Part shown: positions 1-9,008 of the stretch, in pieces
How the letters are laid out: the number at the start of each line of letters is the position of its first letter
How positions within the stretch are numbered: the first letter of the stretch is position 1
Assembly: GCA_963815305.1 (NCBI GenBank)
Contig: CAWFFW010000002.1
Coordinates: 310,001 to 374,000, forward strand
Length of the DNA stretch: 64,000 bases
Direction of reading: 5' to 3'
From: CAXBID01 sp963815305
GTDB taxonomy: Bacteria; Bacteroidota; Bacteroidia; Flavobacteriales; Flavobacteriaceae
Notes under the pieces: model-generated
Told to the model about the DNA's origin: nothing
Seen by the model: the letters and a program-made list of their open reading frames with translations, nothing else
Databases searched by the model: none
Program-made: the position numbers and the translations under genes

Positions 1-1441
1 CTAACTTCAATTTAAGCTTAAGCCACTTTTCAAGCTTGATTTTATCATTTTTTTTAATCTTTTCATTAGCCAAAGAATCTACCCATTTTACTGAAAACAC
101 AGACACTGTATCCATTTTGGTAAAGTTTGAACGAATAACATTGGCATAAGAAATCTGCTCAATGGTCTCGTAATTAATTTTTATTTCTTTTAGAAGTTCA
201 TCTAAAGGGACATAATTCTTTTCTAATTTTGAAAGTTGAGATACTTTACTTTCCAAATACGTAATTTTTTGAGTTTGTGTTAATAAGTCTAAAGAGTCTC
301 GTGTTCGTAGCTCTTCCATATACTTTAAATTATCTAAGTTTTTAGATTTATTTTGATTAATTACTAACCTAACATCAGATAAGGCATTATAGTCTTGCAT
401 TCTGTTCTGCAATAAGTTAATAGTTTCGTCAGAGATTTCATCTAAACCAAATGTACTTACCTCAATCACAGATTTACCATTATCAAAATAATTAAAAACA
501 GCATTATTCTTCAAATATTCGTAGTGTGGTAAAGTTTTTAGCTCTTCCTTAACAAAATTAACAGCATCTCTTTTAAAATTACTTTCTTCCAATACATTTA
601 AAAAAGTCCAAACAGCAGGAACCATTACTATTACAGCCAATAAAGTAGCCATACGAGAAATAAAAAGACGCTTTTTAGAATTGGCATATTTAAGCATTGG
701 AAAACGCAATAACTTTAAAACTATAAAGGTTGCCAAAGCAATAAAAATGGTATTTATAGTAAATAAATACATAGCCCCACCAAAATAAACCCAATTTCCC
801 TTAGCTAAACCATAACCTGCCGTACATAATGGTGGCATTAATGCTGTGGCTATAGCTACACCAAAAATAACCGATGCAATTGTACCACGCTTTGTTCGGG
901 CTATAATTAATGCCAAACCGCCAAAAAAGGCTATCAAAACATCACGAATATCTGGTTTAACTCGACCTAAAAGCTCTGAGGTATCTTCGCTTAGAGGAAA
1001 CAACCAAAAGAATAAAAAAGCCGTAAGTAAACTTAAAACAATCATAATTGCTAAGTTTATTAAAGAACGCTTTAGTGTATCAATATCATTTATTGCAATA
1101 GATAAACCAACTCCTAAAATTGGTCCCATTAGCGGCGAAATTAACATGGCACCAATAACTACCGCTGTAGAGTTCGCATTTAAACCAATAGAAGCTACAA
1201 ATATGGAACATATTAAAATCCAAGCTGTAGCGCCTTTAAAAGAAATATCGCCTTGTATTGCTTTTATAGTAGAATCTCTGTCTGTATCTTCTCTAAAATC
1301 AAGTAATTCTTTGAGAAAAAGCTTGATGCTTTTAAACAATCCTTTGGCATCTTTTTTAACCGCTTCTTTTGATTGGGCTACATCACCACCTCCAGATGGT
1401 GTTATTTTTTCCGAAAAACTAAACTTAGATTCTTCACTCAT
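1..1441 (-). CDS. DUF389 (TIGR00341-like) membrane protein, C-terminus cut by window edge
   Basis: The frame is open from an ATG at 1441 to the left edge, giving about 480 residues without a stop. After a cytosolic N-terminus of about 50 residues come five or so hydrophobic helices containing the family-like stretch STAVVIGAMLISPLMGPI. A soluble, charged, probably coiled-coil region of about 200 residues follows. This matches the DUF389/TIGR00341 family of inner-membrane proteins, whose function is unknown. It starts two bases after the manC stop, so it is probably the last gene of the sprT-manC transcript. The missing C-terminus lies outside the window. Confidence 0.8.
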   Translation of the reverse strand, partial: MSEESKFSFSEKITPSGGGDVAQSKEAVKKDAKGLFKSIKLFLKELLDFREDTDRDSTIKAIQGDISFKGATAWILICSIFVASIGLNANSTAVVIGAMLISPLMGPILGVGLSIAINDIDTLKRSLINLAIMIVLSLLTAFLFFWLFPLSEDTSELLGRVKPDIRDVLIAFFGGLALIIARTKRGTIASVIFGVAIATALMPPLCTAGYGLAKGNWVYFGGAMYLFTINTIFIALATFIVLKLLRFPMLKYANSKKRLFISRMATLLAVIVMVPAVWTFLNVLEESNFKRDAVNFVKEELKTLPHYEYLKNNAVFNYFDNGKSVIEVSTFGLDEISDETINLLQNRMQDYNALSDVRLVINQNKSKNLDNLKYMEELRTRDSLDLLTQTQKITYLESKVSQLSKLEKNYVPLDELLKEIKINYETIEQISYANVIRSNFTKMDTVSVFSVKWVDSLANEKIKKNDKIKLEKWLKLKLKL

Positions 1442-1443
1442 AA

Positions 1444-2523
1444 TTAACCATATTGCTCCCCAAATTTATCTTTTACTTGCTGGAGTGTTTTTTTAATATC
1501 TTGTTCTTTTGCTTTAGGAAAGATAAGTAAAACTTCATCTTTATCAACAATTATGTAATCATTCAATCCATCAACGACAACTATTTTATCATTTTTCGTA
1601 CGTATCATGTTACCTGAAGCGTCTTCAACTAAAGTTCTTGAATTCACAACGGCATTATTATTAACATCTTTATCAAGTTTATCGTAAAGACTTCCCCAAG
1701 TACCCAGATCGTTCCAGTCAAACTCAGCTGAAATTACAAATACATGACTTGATTTTTCCATAATAGCGTAATCAACAGAAATATTTTCTGCTTTTGGATA
1801 ATTTTCTTTTATAAAATCATGTTCTTCCGAGGTGTTATATACCGAAATACCTGTTTCAAAAAGATGATACAGTTTAGGCTGATTACTTTTAAAAGCTTCA
1901 ATAACACTTTTTACGCTCCACATAAAAATACCTGCATTCCACAGAAAATTACCTTGTGCTATAAACTCTTTTGCAGTTTCATAATCAGGTTTTTCTCTAA
2001 ACTGATTTACTGATTTTATGGCGTCTGATGACGTTTTATCAAACTCAATATAACCATAACCTGTATTAGGGAAAGTAGGTTGAATACCAAGTGTCATTAA
2101 AGCATCATTATCTGAACAGAAATCAAAAGCTTGTTTTACGTTTTCAGAAAAGGTTTTTTCATCTTCGATCCAATGATCGCTTGGTGCCACTATCATTACG
2201 GCGTCTGGATTTTCTTTTTGAATTTTTAATGACGCATATAAAATACATGGTGCAGTATTTCGCATGGCGGGTTCTAAAACTACCTGTTTTTGAGTAACTT
2301 CTGGCAGTTGCTCTAAAACCAAATCATTATAACGTTCATTAGTTAAAATGTATATATTTTCTTTTGGTATTACATGTGCTAAACGTTGAAAGGTTTTCTG
2401 AATTAAGGTATCGCCCGTTCCTAACATATCGTGAAACTGCTTTGGGAAATCTTGCGTGCTCACTGGCCAAAATCTAGATCCTACTCCTCCTGCCATTAAA
2501 ATGGCGTAATAATTTTTATTCAT
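1444..2523 (-). CDS. manC: Mannose-1-phosphate guanylyltransferase (GDP-mannose pyrophosphorylase)
   Basis: The 359-residue protein makes GDP-mannose from GTP and mannose 1-phosphate, the donor for mannosyl and derived sugars in surface glycans. The nucleotidyltransferase signature AGGVGSRFWP lies at about residues 11-20, PKQF at about 28, EPAMRNTAP near 84 and PSDHW near 113. A C-terminal beta-helix-like segment follows. The cupin phosphomannose isomerase domain found in the longer (about 470 residue) bifunctional enzymes is absent, so this is the monofunctional type. It lies four bases after the SprT-like gene and two before the DUF389 gene. Confidence 0.9.
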   Translation of the reverse strand: MNKNYYAILMAGGVGSRFWPVSTQDFPKQFHDMLGTGDTLIQKTFQRLAHVIPKENIYILTNERYNDLVLEQLPEVTQKQVVLEPAMRNTAPCILYASLKIQKENPDAVMIVAPSDHWIEDEKTFSENVKQAFDFCSDNDALMTLGIQPTFPNTGYGYIEFDKTSSDAIKSVNQFREKPDYETAKEFIAQGNFLWNAGIFMWSVKSVIEAFKSNQPKLYHLFETGISVYNTSEEHDFIKENYPKAENISVDYAIMEKSSHVFVISAEFDWNDLGTWGSLYDKLDKDVNNNAVVNSRTLVEDASGNMIRTKNDKIVVVDGLNDYIIVDKDEVLLIFPKAKEQDIKKTLQQVKDKFGEQYG

Positions 2524-2527
2524 TCTT

Positions 2528-3124
2528 TTAATTTAATAATTCTACTTCTGCATTGGGGTTGAACAAATATAGTCTTCCTGTTTTAACCTCAATACACTCA
2601 TAACGTTTTACTCGTTTTTTACCTCGTTTAAAAACCTTTCCATTATATAATTTAAAGTCACTCCCTAAAGGTACTTCAAAAATAAAAGTTTTACTATTTG
2701 GTTCGTCGAACTGTTTTAAAGCTAAGGCTAATTGCACATCAGTATCACTGGATGCTTTTGGGTTTTTAAAATGTTTTGCTAAAAGAGGTAATAATTTATT
2801 TGGAAATATTTCTGGATTCAAAAAAGGCAACATTAAATGCTGAAAAGTATGTTTCCATTCTACACCATGTGGTTTTATGAGTTTTCCAAAGATTTTATAA
2901 GCTTCAAAATGAGCTATTTCGTGAATTAATGTGATTAAAAAACGGTGTTTATTTAAGTTAGAATTTATGGTTATTTGATGCTTTCCATTGGGTAAAGACA
3001 TGTAATCACCATGACGTGTTTTACGTTCGTTTTTAATTTTAACTAATAAATCATCATGTTCTAAAAGTTTTAGCATTTGAGGTAAAGCTTCTTTTGAAAT
3101 ATGGTTTTGAAGTTGGTTTTGCAT
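2528..3124 (-). CDS. SprT-like zinc metalloprotease-domain protein
   Basis: The 198-residue protein has the zinc motif HEIAH at residues 68-72, followed by KPHGVEWKH at about 84-92, where a third ligand is expected in SprT-like domains. The C-terminal zinc ribbon of classical SprT is not evident, as only one Cys remains there. The family resembles the Spartan protease domain; the substrate of the bacterial forms is not established. It sits 15 bases after the HAD gene and just before manC, so the row is probably cotranscribed without a shared pathway. Confidence 0.8.
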   Translation of the reverse strand: MQNQLQNHISKEALPQMLKLLEHDDLLVKIKNERKTRHGDYMSLPNGKHQITINSNLNKHRFLITLIHEIAHFEAYKIFGKLIKPHGVEWKHTFQHLMLPFLNPEIFPNKLLPLLAKHFKNPKASSDTDVQLALALKQFDEPNSKTFIFEVPLGSDFKLYNGKVFKRGKKRVKRYECIEVKTGRLYLFNPNAEVELLN

Positions 3125-3139
3125 TTAATACATCTAAAA

Positions 3140-3775
3140 TTATATCATATTTATAAGCTGCAACATACTATTAAACGTTTTTGTAGCCTCACCCTCTAAT
3201 TGATTATTATAATCGTGTGCTGTATAACCAAACACATCAAAACCCCCATTTTGTGCTGCTTTTACTCCCAATAAACTATCTTCAATAATCAAGCATTCAC
3301 TAATTTTAAAACCCATAGTTTTTGCCGCTAATAAAAATATACTCGGGTCTGGTTTCCATTTTTGAATGGTATAGCAACTAAAAATTTTACCTTCAAAGTA
3401 AGGGAATAATCCCGTTATAGTTAGATTAAGTTTAATCTTTTCAAAGGGTCCGCTAGAAGCTACACAAAATGGCATATTCAAGTTTTCTAAAACTGTTTTT
3501 ATACCTTCTACAGATTTGATTGTGTTCTTTAAAACCTCATAACTTCTGGTTCTGTAATCTTCAATAAAATTATATGGAAGTGATTGTTCTAAGAGTTTCT
3601 CAATTTTATCGTAACAATTTTGCATAGACCCTCCTTTAAAATGAGTTAATGCGTATTGTAAATCTATATGACCACCCAATTCATTGGTCATATCCACTAA
3701 AACCTGGTTTGTAATAGGTTCGCTGTCTACTAAAACACCGTCGCAATCAAAAATAATGCATTTGTATTTGGACAT
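3140..3775 (-). CDS. HAD-superfamily hydrolase, beta-phosphoglucomutase-like
   Basis: The 211-residue protein has all four HAD motifs: FDCDGVLVDSE with nucleophile D10 and D12, the Ser of ASSGP near residue 107, Lys in KWKPDP near 141, and IEDSLLG near 163. The alpha-helical cap inserted after motif I places it with beta-phosphoglucomutase and phosphoglycolate phosphatase-like enzymes. It is a small-molecule phosphatase or phosphomutase whose substrate cannot be read from the sequence. It starts three bases after the SDR gene stop. Confidence 0.8.
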   Translation of the reverse strand: MSKYKCIIFDCDGVLVDSEPITNQVLVDMTNELGGHIDLQYALTHFKGGSMQNCYDKIEKLLEQSLPYNFIEDYRTRSYEVLKNTIKSVEGIKTVLENLNMPFCVASSGPFEKIKLNLTITGLFPYFEGKIFSCYTIQKWKPDPSIFLLAAKTMGFKISECLIIEDSLLGVKAAQNGGFDVFGYTAHDYNNQLEGEATKTFNSMLQLINMI

Positions 3776-3778
3776 TTC

Positions 3779-4462
3779 TTAAGGCGTAGAATTTGAAACC
3801 TGCAACAATTTGCCGTTATAAAATTTATTCCCATTCAAAGAGAAATCAAAAATATATTCTGCCATTTCTAAAGCTGTAGTTGGTGCTTGATAACCTGGAA
3901 AAGCTTCTTCAAGCATTTCGGTTTGTACAGCGCCTAAAGCTAAAACGTTAAATGAGATTTTTGAATCTTTATATTCTTCGGCCAATAATTCAGTTAAAGT
4001 AATTACTGCGGCTTTACTGGAACTGTATGCCGCTAAACCTGGGAATTTCATACTACCTTGTACACCACCCATAGAACTGATGGTAACAACATGACTATTA
4101 GCTTTCATGAACGGTAAAACAATTCGGGTTAATTCTGAAGCTCCAAAAACGTTGGTTTTATAAACTGCTTCAAAATCTTGCATAGTTGTTTCCGCAAATG
4201 GTTTATTCATTAAAGCTCCTGCATTATTAATTAAAATATCAACGTGTTGCCAACTAGTTTTTATGAAATCTTCAACTTTTTTATATGCTTCAGGATCTCC
4301 TAAATCAAAAGGAAAGAAGGTCACATTATTTAGTTTTAAATTTTGAACAGGTTTTTCATTCCGCGAAAGCGCCAAAACATGGTGTCCTGCTTTTGCAAAT
4401 AATTTTACCAATTCAAAACCAATGCCTCTACTGGTCCCCGTTATTATTATATTTTTACTCAT
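3779..4462 (-). CDS. Short-chain dehydrogenase/reductase (SDR)
   Basis: The 227-residue protein is a classical SDR. The nucleotide-binding motif GTSRGIG lies at about residues 8-14, NNAG near 80, the active-site Ser in ISSMGG near 130, and Tyr/Lys in YSSSKAA near 146. The Arg after the glycine motif suggests NADP(H). The substrate is unknown. The start overlaps the end of the M28 peptidase gene by eight bases, which suggests translational coupling. Confidence 0.85.
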   Translation of the reverse strand: MSKNIIITGTSRGIGFELVKLFAKAGHHVLALSRNEKPVQNLKLNNVTFFPFDLGDPEAYKKVEDFIKTSWQHVDILINNAGALMNKPFAETTMQDFEAVYKTNVFGASELTRIVLPFMKANSHVVTISSMGGVQGSMKFPGLAAYSSSKAAVITLTELLAEEYKDSKISFNVLALGAVQTEMLEEAFPGYQAPTTALEMAEYIFDFSLNGNKFYNGKLLQVSNSTP

Positions 4463-5486
4463 TATTCATTTGTATTTCTTTTGTTGGAGTATTGACAATA
4501 CCTTGTAAAGCTGGAGTCATTTTATTTATAAAACTCGTCATATGTTCAAAATTCATTTTATCTGCTTCATCATCTACATGATGGTAATAATCAAAATTTG
4601 TGAAATCGAATGTAGAAATAGCATGAGCGGGAATTTTAAACTCATTATAAAACGGATAATTATCAGATCGCTTAAATAAATTATATGCTTTTGCTTGTGG
4701 CAAAAAACCAACTATTTCTTCCCCGCCATATCTATTTATTTTTTCTGCCATATTAGACAATTCAAATCCTGTGATGTATGCCATGGTTTCGCCTTCTGCT
4801 CTTGGTACACCAATCATTTCAAAATTAATCATGGTATATAACTCTAAATTAGCTTTCTTTAATTTATGTGCTAAATGCTCGGAGCCCTTTAAACCCATTT
4901 CTTCAGCAGCATATAAATTGAATAAAATACTTCTCTTATTATTCTTAGTTTTTGAAAAATATTTTGCCCATTCTAAAACGGCTACAGTTCCTGAAGCATC
5001 ATCATTAGCGCCATTAGCAATAACATCACCATTTACCCCTTTTGCTGTTCCTAAATGATCGTAATGAGCACCAAGAATAACGAACTCATTTTTCAAGATG
5101 GCGTCGTTTCCTTCTATGTAACCAACTATATTATAACCAACTATATCTTTAAGATTAAAGCTATCTCTGTAGGATTTAAAATAAGGCTTAATTTTATTTT
5201 CTTTAAAAATATTTTCAATATAAACCGCTGCTCTTTCAATGCCTAGAGAGCCTGTTTTCCTGCCCCCTAATTCATCTGAAGCTAAATAATTTAAAGAGGA
5301 TTCAACGCTTTTTAAAGTGGCATAATTATCAACATTTGGTTTAGTATATAATGGAATTGAAACATCACTTTCAGATGGTTTTAGTATTTCATTTTGGCTC
5401 GAGTTTTTATTATTGACAAAAACCTCTGATGATTTACAAGTAGAAAAAAATATAGTTATGTATATTAAAACTAAAAGCTTTTTCAT
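4455..5486 (-). CDS. M28-family zinc aminopeptidase-like lipoprotein
   Basis: The 343-residue protein begins with a lipoprotein signal whose lipobox Cys is C17 (FFSTC), so it should be exported and anchored in a membrane. The M28 metal ligands are visible: H141 in AHYDHLG, D162 in NDDASG, E195/E196 in AAEEMG, E223 in NFEMIG and a late His in YYHHVDDE. It probably trims peptides in the periplasm. A terminator lies between it and the pdhC gene upstream, so it begins its own transcript with the SDR behind it. Confidence 0.88.
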   Translation of the reverse strand: MKKLLVLIYITIFFSTCKSSEVFVNNKNSSQNEILKPSESDVSIPLYTKPNVDNYATLKSVESSLNYLASDELGGRKTGSLGIERAAVYIENIFKENKIKPYFKSYRDSFNLKDIVGYNIVGYIEGNDAILKNEFVILGAHYDHLGTAKGVNGDVIANGANDDASGTVAVLEWAKYFSKTKNNKRSILFNLYAAEEMGLKGSEHLAHKLKKANLELYTMINFEMIGVPRAEGETMAYITGFELSNMAEKINRYGGEEIVGFLPQAKAYNLFKRSDNYPFYNEFKIPAHAISTFDFTNFDYYHHVDDEADKMNFEHMTSFINKMTPALQGIVNTPTKEIQMNNE

Positions 5487-5511
5487 TTATTATTTTTTAA
5501 GTTTTAAAGAT

Positions 5512-5548
5512 AAAAAAAACCTGCTTCAAATTAATGAAACAGGTTTTT
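5512..5548 (-). terminator. Intrinsic terminator after pdhC
   Basis: Read on the minus strand, a 14-bp stem with one mismatch and a six-base loop (5515-5528 paired with 5535-5548) is followed by eight T residues ending at 5512. It lies about 40 bases after the pdhC stop and before the M28 gene, separating the two transcripts. Confidence 0.8.
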
Positions 5549-5590
5549 AGTTTTATTTATGAGATTCATCGCTTTGCTTTGAATAACAAT

Positions 5591-7264
5591 TTATACTAAC
5601 ATAGTTACTGGATTTTCAATATATCCTTTTAAAGTTTGAAGGAACTGAGCGCCTGTGGCACCATCAACCGTTCTGTGGTCGCAAGCTAATGATAATTTCA
5701 TAGTGTTTCCAACTACAATCTGTCCGTTTTTAACCACTGGTTTTTCAACAATATTTCCAACAGAAAGAATTGCTGAGTTTGGTTGGTTAATGATAGATGT
5801 AAATGTATCTATGCCAAACATACCCAAATTAGAAACTGTAAACGTGCTGCCTTCCATGTCGCCAGGTGTCAACTTTTTATTTCTGGCTTTACCAGCTAAA
5901 TCTTTTACCGAAACTCCAATTTGTTGTAAGCTTTGCTCATTGGCAAATTTTACAACTGGCACTACCAATCCGTCTGGAACAGCAACGGCAACTCCTACAT
6001 GCACATGGTTATTTAATCGCATTTTATCTGCAAACCATTGTGAATTTACTTGTGGGTGCTGTTTTAATGCTAAAGCACAGGCTTTAACAATCATATCATT
6101 ATAAGATATTTTCGTATCAGGAACGGTATTAAATTGTGTACGGAAAGCTATCGCATTTTCCATATCAAACTCAACACTTAAATAATAATGCGGAGCCGAA
6201 AATTTAGAATTCGTTAATGCTTTAGCTATGGCTTTTCGCATCTGTGAGTTTGGTACATCTTCAAAATCTTCTTGACCAGCTGGTACAAATTTGCCAACCG
6301 ATGCTCCAGATGTTGCTGGTGTATAATTTTCTATATCCCTCTTTACTATACGCCCATTATCTCCCGAACCTTTTACTTGCGTAAGATTAACTCCTTTTTC
6401 TTCAGCTAATTTTTTTGCTAATGGTGATACATATAATCGACCATTTGATGTTACTGGAGTTGGTGTTGAATTACTGGGTTTTGAAGGTGAAGGTTTTACT
6501 TCTTTAGGTTCAGTTTTTTGTGTTTCTCTTTTAGATTCTTCTTCTTTTGGTGCTTCTTCTTTTTTTGCAGGAGTGGATTTAGTGGAGAAATTTGAAGCAA
6601 CTCCTGAAACGTCCGTTCCTGAAGGACCAATTATTGCTAATAAAGCATCTACTTTAGCTGATTCACCTTCTTTCAATCCAATTTCTAACAATGTGCCAGA
6701 TTGAAATGATTCAAATTCCATAGTCGCTTTATCAGTTTCAATCTCAGCTAAAATGTCACCTTCTTCAACTTTGTCTCCTACTTTTTTCAACCATGTTGCA
6801 ACGGTACCTTCTTCCATCGTATCGCTTAAGCGTGGCATAGTAACTACGATAACACCCTCTGGCAAATCAGAAGATTCCTTTGTGGCATTACTTTCAGCTT
6901 CACCTGAAGACCCATCTGACTTAGGATTTTCATCAGTTTTTGATTCTTCTTTTTCTTCCTCTTCTTTTTCTTCTTTTGATTCTTCTTTTGAAGTACTTCC
7001 GTTTAATAGATCTGAAATATCTTCTCCTTCATCACCAATAATGGCTAGAAGTTCATCTACTTTGGTAGTTTCTCCTTCTTGAACCCCTATATGGAGTAAG
7101 GTTCCTTCATTAAAAGACTCGAACTCCATAGTTGCTTTATCGGTTTCAATTTCGGCTAAAATATCGCCTTCTTCTACCTTATCACCAACTTTTTTTAACC
7201 AAGTCGCAACGGTTCCTTCTTCCATAGTGTCGCTTAAACGCGGCATATTTACTACTATCGCCAT
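5591..7264 (-). CDS. pdhC: Pyruvate dehydrogenase E2, dihydrolipoamide acetyltransferase
   Basis: The 557-residue protein transfers the acetyl group from E1 to CoA in the pyruvate dehydrogenase complex. It has two lipoyl domains, at about residues 1-80 (lipoyl Lys K43 in ETDKATME) and 139-218. They are joined by acidic Glu/Lys-rich and Pro-rich linkers. An E1/E3-binding domain follows at about 278-315, and the catalytic acetyltransferase domain carries DHRTVDG near the C-terminus. The two lipoyl domains are nearly identical over their first 40 or so residues, which suggests recent duplication or homogenisation. It starts three bases after pdhA. Confidence 0.95.
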   Translation of the reverse strand: MAIVVNMPRLSDTMEEGTVATWLKKVGDKVEEGDILAEIETDKATMEFESFNEGTLLHIGVQEGETTKVDELLAIIGDEGEDISDLLNGSTSKEESKEEKEEEEKEESKTDENPKSDGSSGEAESNATKESSDLPEGVIVVTMPRLSDTMEEGTVATWLKKVGDKVEEGDILAEIETDKATMEFESFQSGTLLEIGLKEGESAKVDALLAIIGPSGTDVSGVASNFSTKSTPAKKEEAPKEEESKRETQKTEPKEVKPSPSKPSNSTPTPVTSNGRLYVSPLAKKLAEEKGVNLTQVKGSGDNGRIVKRDIENYTPATSGASVGKFVPAGQEDFEDVPNSQMRKAIAKALTNSKFSAPHYYLSVEFDMENAIAFRTQFNTVPDTKISYNDMIVKACALALKQHPQVNSQWFADKMRLNNHVHVGVAVAVPDGLVVPVVKFANEQSLQQIGVSVKDLAGKARNKKLTPGDMEGSTFTVSNLGMFGIDTFTSIINQPNSAILSVGNIVEKPVVKNGQIVVGNTMKLSLACDHRTVDGATGAQFLQTLKGYIENPVTMLV

Positions 7265-7267
7265 AGC

Positions 7268-8269
7268 TTATAATTTATGTTGAATGAATGGATAATCTTC
7301 TTGTTCGTACACCATATCATAAAGTTGCTGAACCTCTGGATATGGTGATTCATCTGCAAATTTTTCGCATTCTGAGACTTTATCTTTTACGCGCTTATCA
7401 ATGATTTTAATATCATCTTCAGTAGCATATTTCTTTTCAAGAATAACATCTTTAACCTGAGTAATTGGATCTATTTTCTTGTATTCTTTTACCTCGTCTT
7501 TTGTTCTGTAGTGCTGCGCATCAGACATTGAATGTCCTCTATATCGGTATGTTTTCAATTCTAAAAAGGTTGGTCCTCCACCGTTCCGTGCACGTTGAAT
7601 AGCTTCATCAAAAGCTTCAGCTACTTTTACAGGATTCATACCATCAACTGGTCCGCAAGGCATTTCATAACCTTTTCCTAATTTCCAAATATCTGTATGA
7701 TTTGCGGTTCGTGCTACGGATGTTCCCATAGCGTAACCATTGTTTTCACAAACAAAAACTACTGGTAAATTCCAAAGCATCGCTAAGTTAAAAGTCTCGT
7801 GTAAAGACCCTTGTCTTGCAGCACCATCACCAAAACAGCATAAAGTTACAGCATCACTGCCGTGGTATTTATCTCCAAAAGCAATACCTGCCCCTAAAGG
7901 AATTTGACCCCCAACAATACCATGGCCACCATAAAAACGGTGTTCTTTAGAAAATATATGCATAGAACCTCCCATACCTTGAGACGTTCCAGTAACTTTT
8001 CCATACAATTCAGCCATAACACGTTTAGGATCTACACCCATACCAATGGGCTGAACGTGGTTTCTGTAAGCTGTAATCATTTTATCTTTAGTCAAATCCA
8101 TAGCATGCAAAGCACCAGCTAAAACAGCTTCTTGACCGTTGTATAAGTGAAGAAATCCCCTCACTTTTTGTTGTATATATACGGCAGCAAGCTTGTCTTC
8201 AAACTTTCTCCAAAACAACATATCTTCATACCACTTTAGGTATATTTCTTTAGTGATTTTTTGCATCAA
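7268..8269 (-). CDS. pdhA: Pyruvate dehydrogenase E1 component, alpha subunit
   Basis: The 333-residue protein carries the thiamine diphosphate motif, beginning GDGAARQG at about residue 147 and ending with NNGYA about 30 residues later. The phosphorylation-loop-like YRGHSMSD lies near 243. The E1 alpha subunit decarboxylates pyruvate together with E1 beta. No E1 beta gene is next to it, so pdhB must be elsewhere, unlike the pdhA-pdhB-pdhC order common in other phyla. A Bacteroidota promoter lies about 30-60 bases upstream. Confidence 0.93.
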   Translation of the reverse strand: MMQKITKEIYLKWYEDMLFWRKFEDKLAAVYIQQKVRGFLHLYNGQEAVLAGALHAMDLTKDKMITAYRNHVQPIGMGVDPKRVMAELYGKVTGTSQGMGGSMHIFSKEHRFYGGHGIVGGQIPLGAGIAFGDKYHGSDAVTLCCFGDGAARQGSLHETFNLAMLWNLPVVFVCENNGYAMGTSVARTANHTDIWKLGKGYEMPCGPVDGMNPVKVAEAFDEAIQRARNGGGPTFLELKTYRYRGHSMSDAQHYRTKDEVKEYKKIDPITQVKDVILEKKYATEDDIKIIDKRVKDKVSECEKFADESPYPEVQQLYDMVYEQEDYPFIQHKL

Positions 8270-8299
8270 CTAATAATTAGATTTTAATTAAGCGAAATA

Positions 8300-8329
8300 C
8301 AAAAGTAATACATTGATTGGTATTGCAAA
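8300..8329 (-). promoter_or_regulatory. Probable sigma-ABfr type promoter of pdhA-pdhC
   Basis: On the minus strand TACTTTTG (8307 to 8300) matches the Bacteroidota -7 consensus TAnnTTTG. TTTG at 8329 to 8326 matches the -33 element, with an 18-base spacer. The -7 element lies 31 bases before the pdhA start codon. Confidence 0.6.
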
Positions 8330-8433
8330 AATGGAAATAGATTTAAAGTACAAAAAATATCAAAAAATAAGCTCTTATTATACAACATTGCTTATTTAAC
8401 AATTTTTTATAATGAATGCTATTGTATTGAAAA

Positions 8434-8916
8434 CTAAAGTACCGATTTATCAAAAACTAAGGGTAATAAATTTGATAAAGAGTCTGATTTGATAATCTTA
8501 CCTGTTTGTCCCATAAAATAAATCTCTATAGCTTCGTTTTGCTTTATTTCATATTCAGCAATAGCCTGCCTGCAAGCACCACAAGGTGGTATGGGGGTGG
8601 TGGTTGTTTTATTTTTTGAACTTGCCGTAATAGCCATTCTTAAAACTTTGGCCTTTGGGTATTGTGCTCCTGCGTAATAAATAGCTGTGCGTTCTGCACA
8701 TAAACCAGATGGATATGATGCATTTTCTTGATTATTCCCAGTAATTATTTCACCATTATCTAAAAGTAAGGCTGCTCCGACATAAAAATTTGAATATGGC
8801 GCATAAGCATTTTCTCTAGCTTTAAAAGCTTTTTCCATAAGGAGTAAGACTTCTTTAGGAAGTTCTTTTAAGGTTTCAAACACGTATAATTTAGACTCTA
8901 TTTTAATTTCCTTCAT
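8434..8916 (-). CDS. cdd: Cytidine deaminase
   Basis: The 160-residue protein has the zinc-binding deaminase motifs: C73-A-E75 in CAERTA and the pair C112/C115 in PCGACRQ. E75 is the proton shuttle. The YAPYSNFYVGAA segment near residues 38-50 forms part of the nucleoside pocket in the family. It converts cytidine and deoxycytidine to the uracil nucleosides in pyrimidine salvage. It follows the porV terminator and probably has its own promoter. Confidence 0.92.
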   Translation of the reverse strand: MKEIKIESKLYVFETLKELPKEVLLLMEKAFKARENAYAPYSNFYVGAALLLDNGEIITGNNQENASYPSGLCAERTAIYYAGAQYPKAKVLRMAITASSKNKTTTTPIPPCGACRQAIAEYEIKQNEAIEIYFMGQTGKIIKSDSLSNLLPLVFDKSVL

Positions 8917-8949
8917 GAAAACTACTTTTTAATTGGTTCTAATTTAAAC

Positions 8950-8985
8950 AAAAAACTATTGCCCAATAAATGAACAATAGTTTTT
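8950..8985 (-). terminator. Intrinsic terminator after porV
   Basis: An 11-bp stem (8951-8961 with 8975-8985, AAAAACTATTG and its complement) closes a 13-base loop. On the minus strand the stem runs into a T-rich tail. It lies 24 bases after the porV stop. Confidence 0.75.
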
Positions 8986-9008
8986 AAATAATCTTATTGA
9001 AGTATATA

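Noticed and set aside
846..1496. A 216-codon open frame on the plus strand
   Set aside because: It lies antisense to the DUF389 gene, whose frame carries family motifs; the plus frame has no recognisable sequence.
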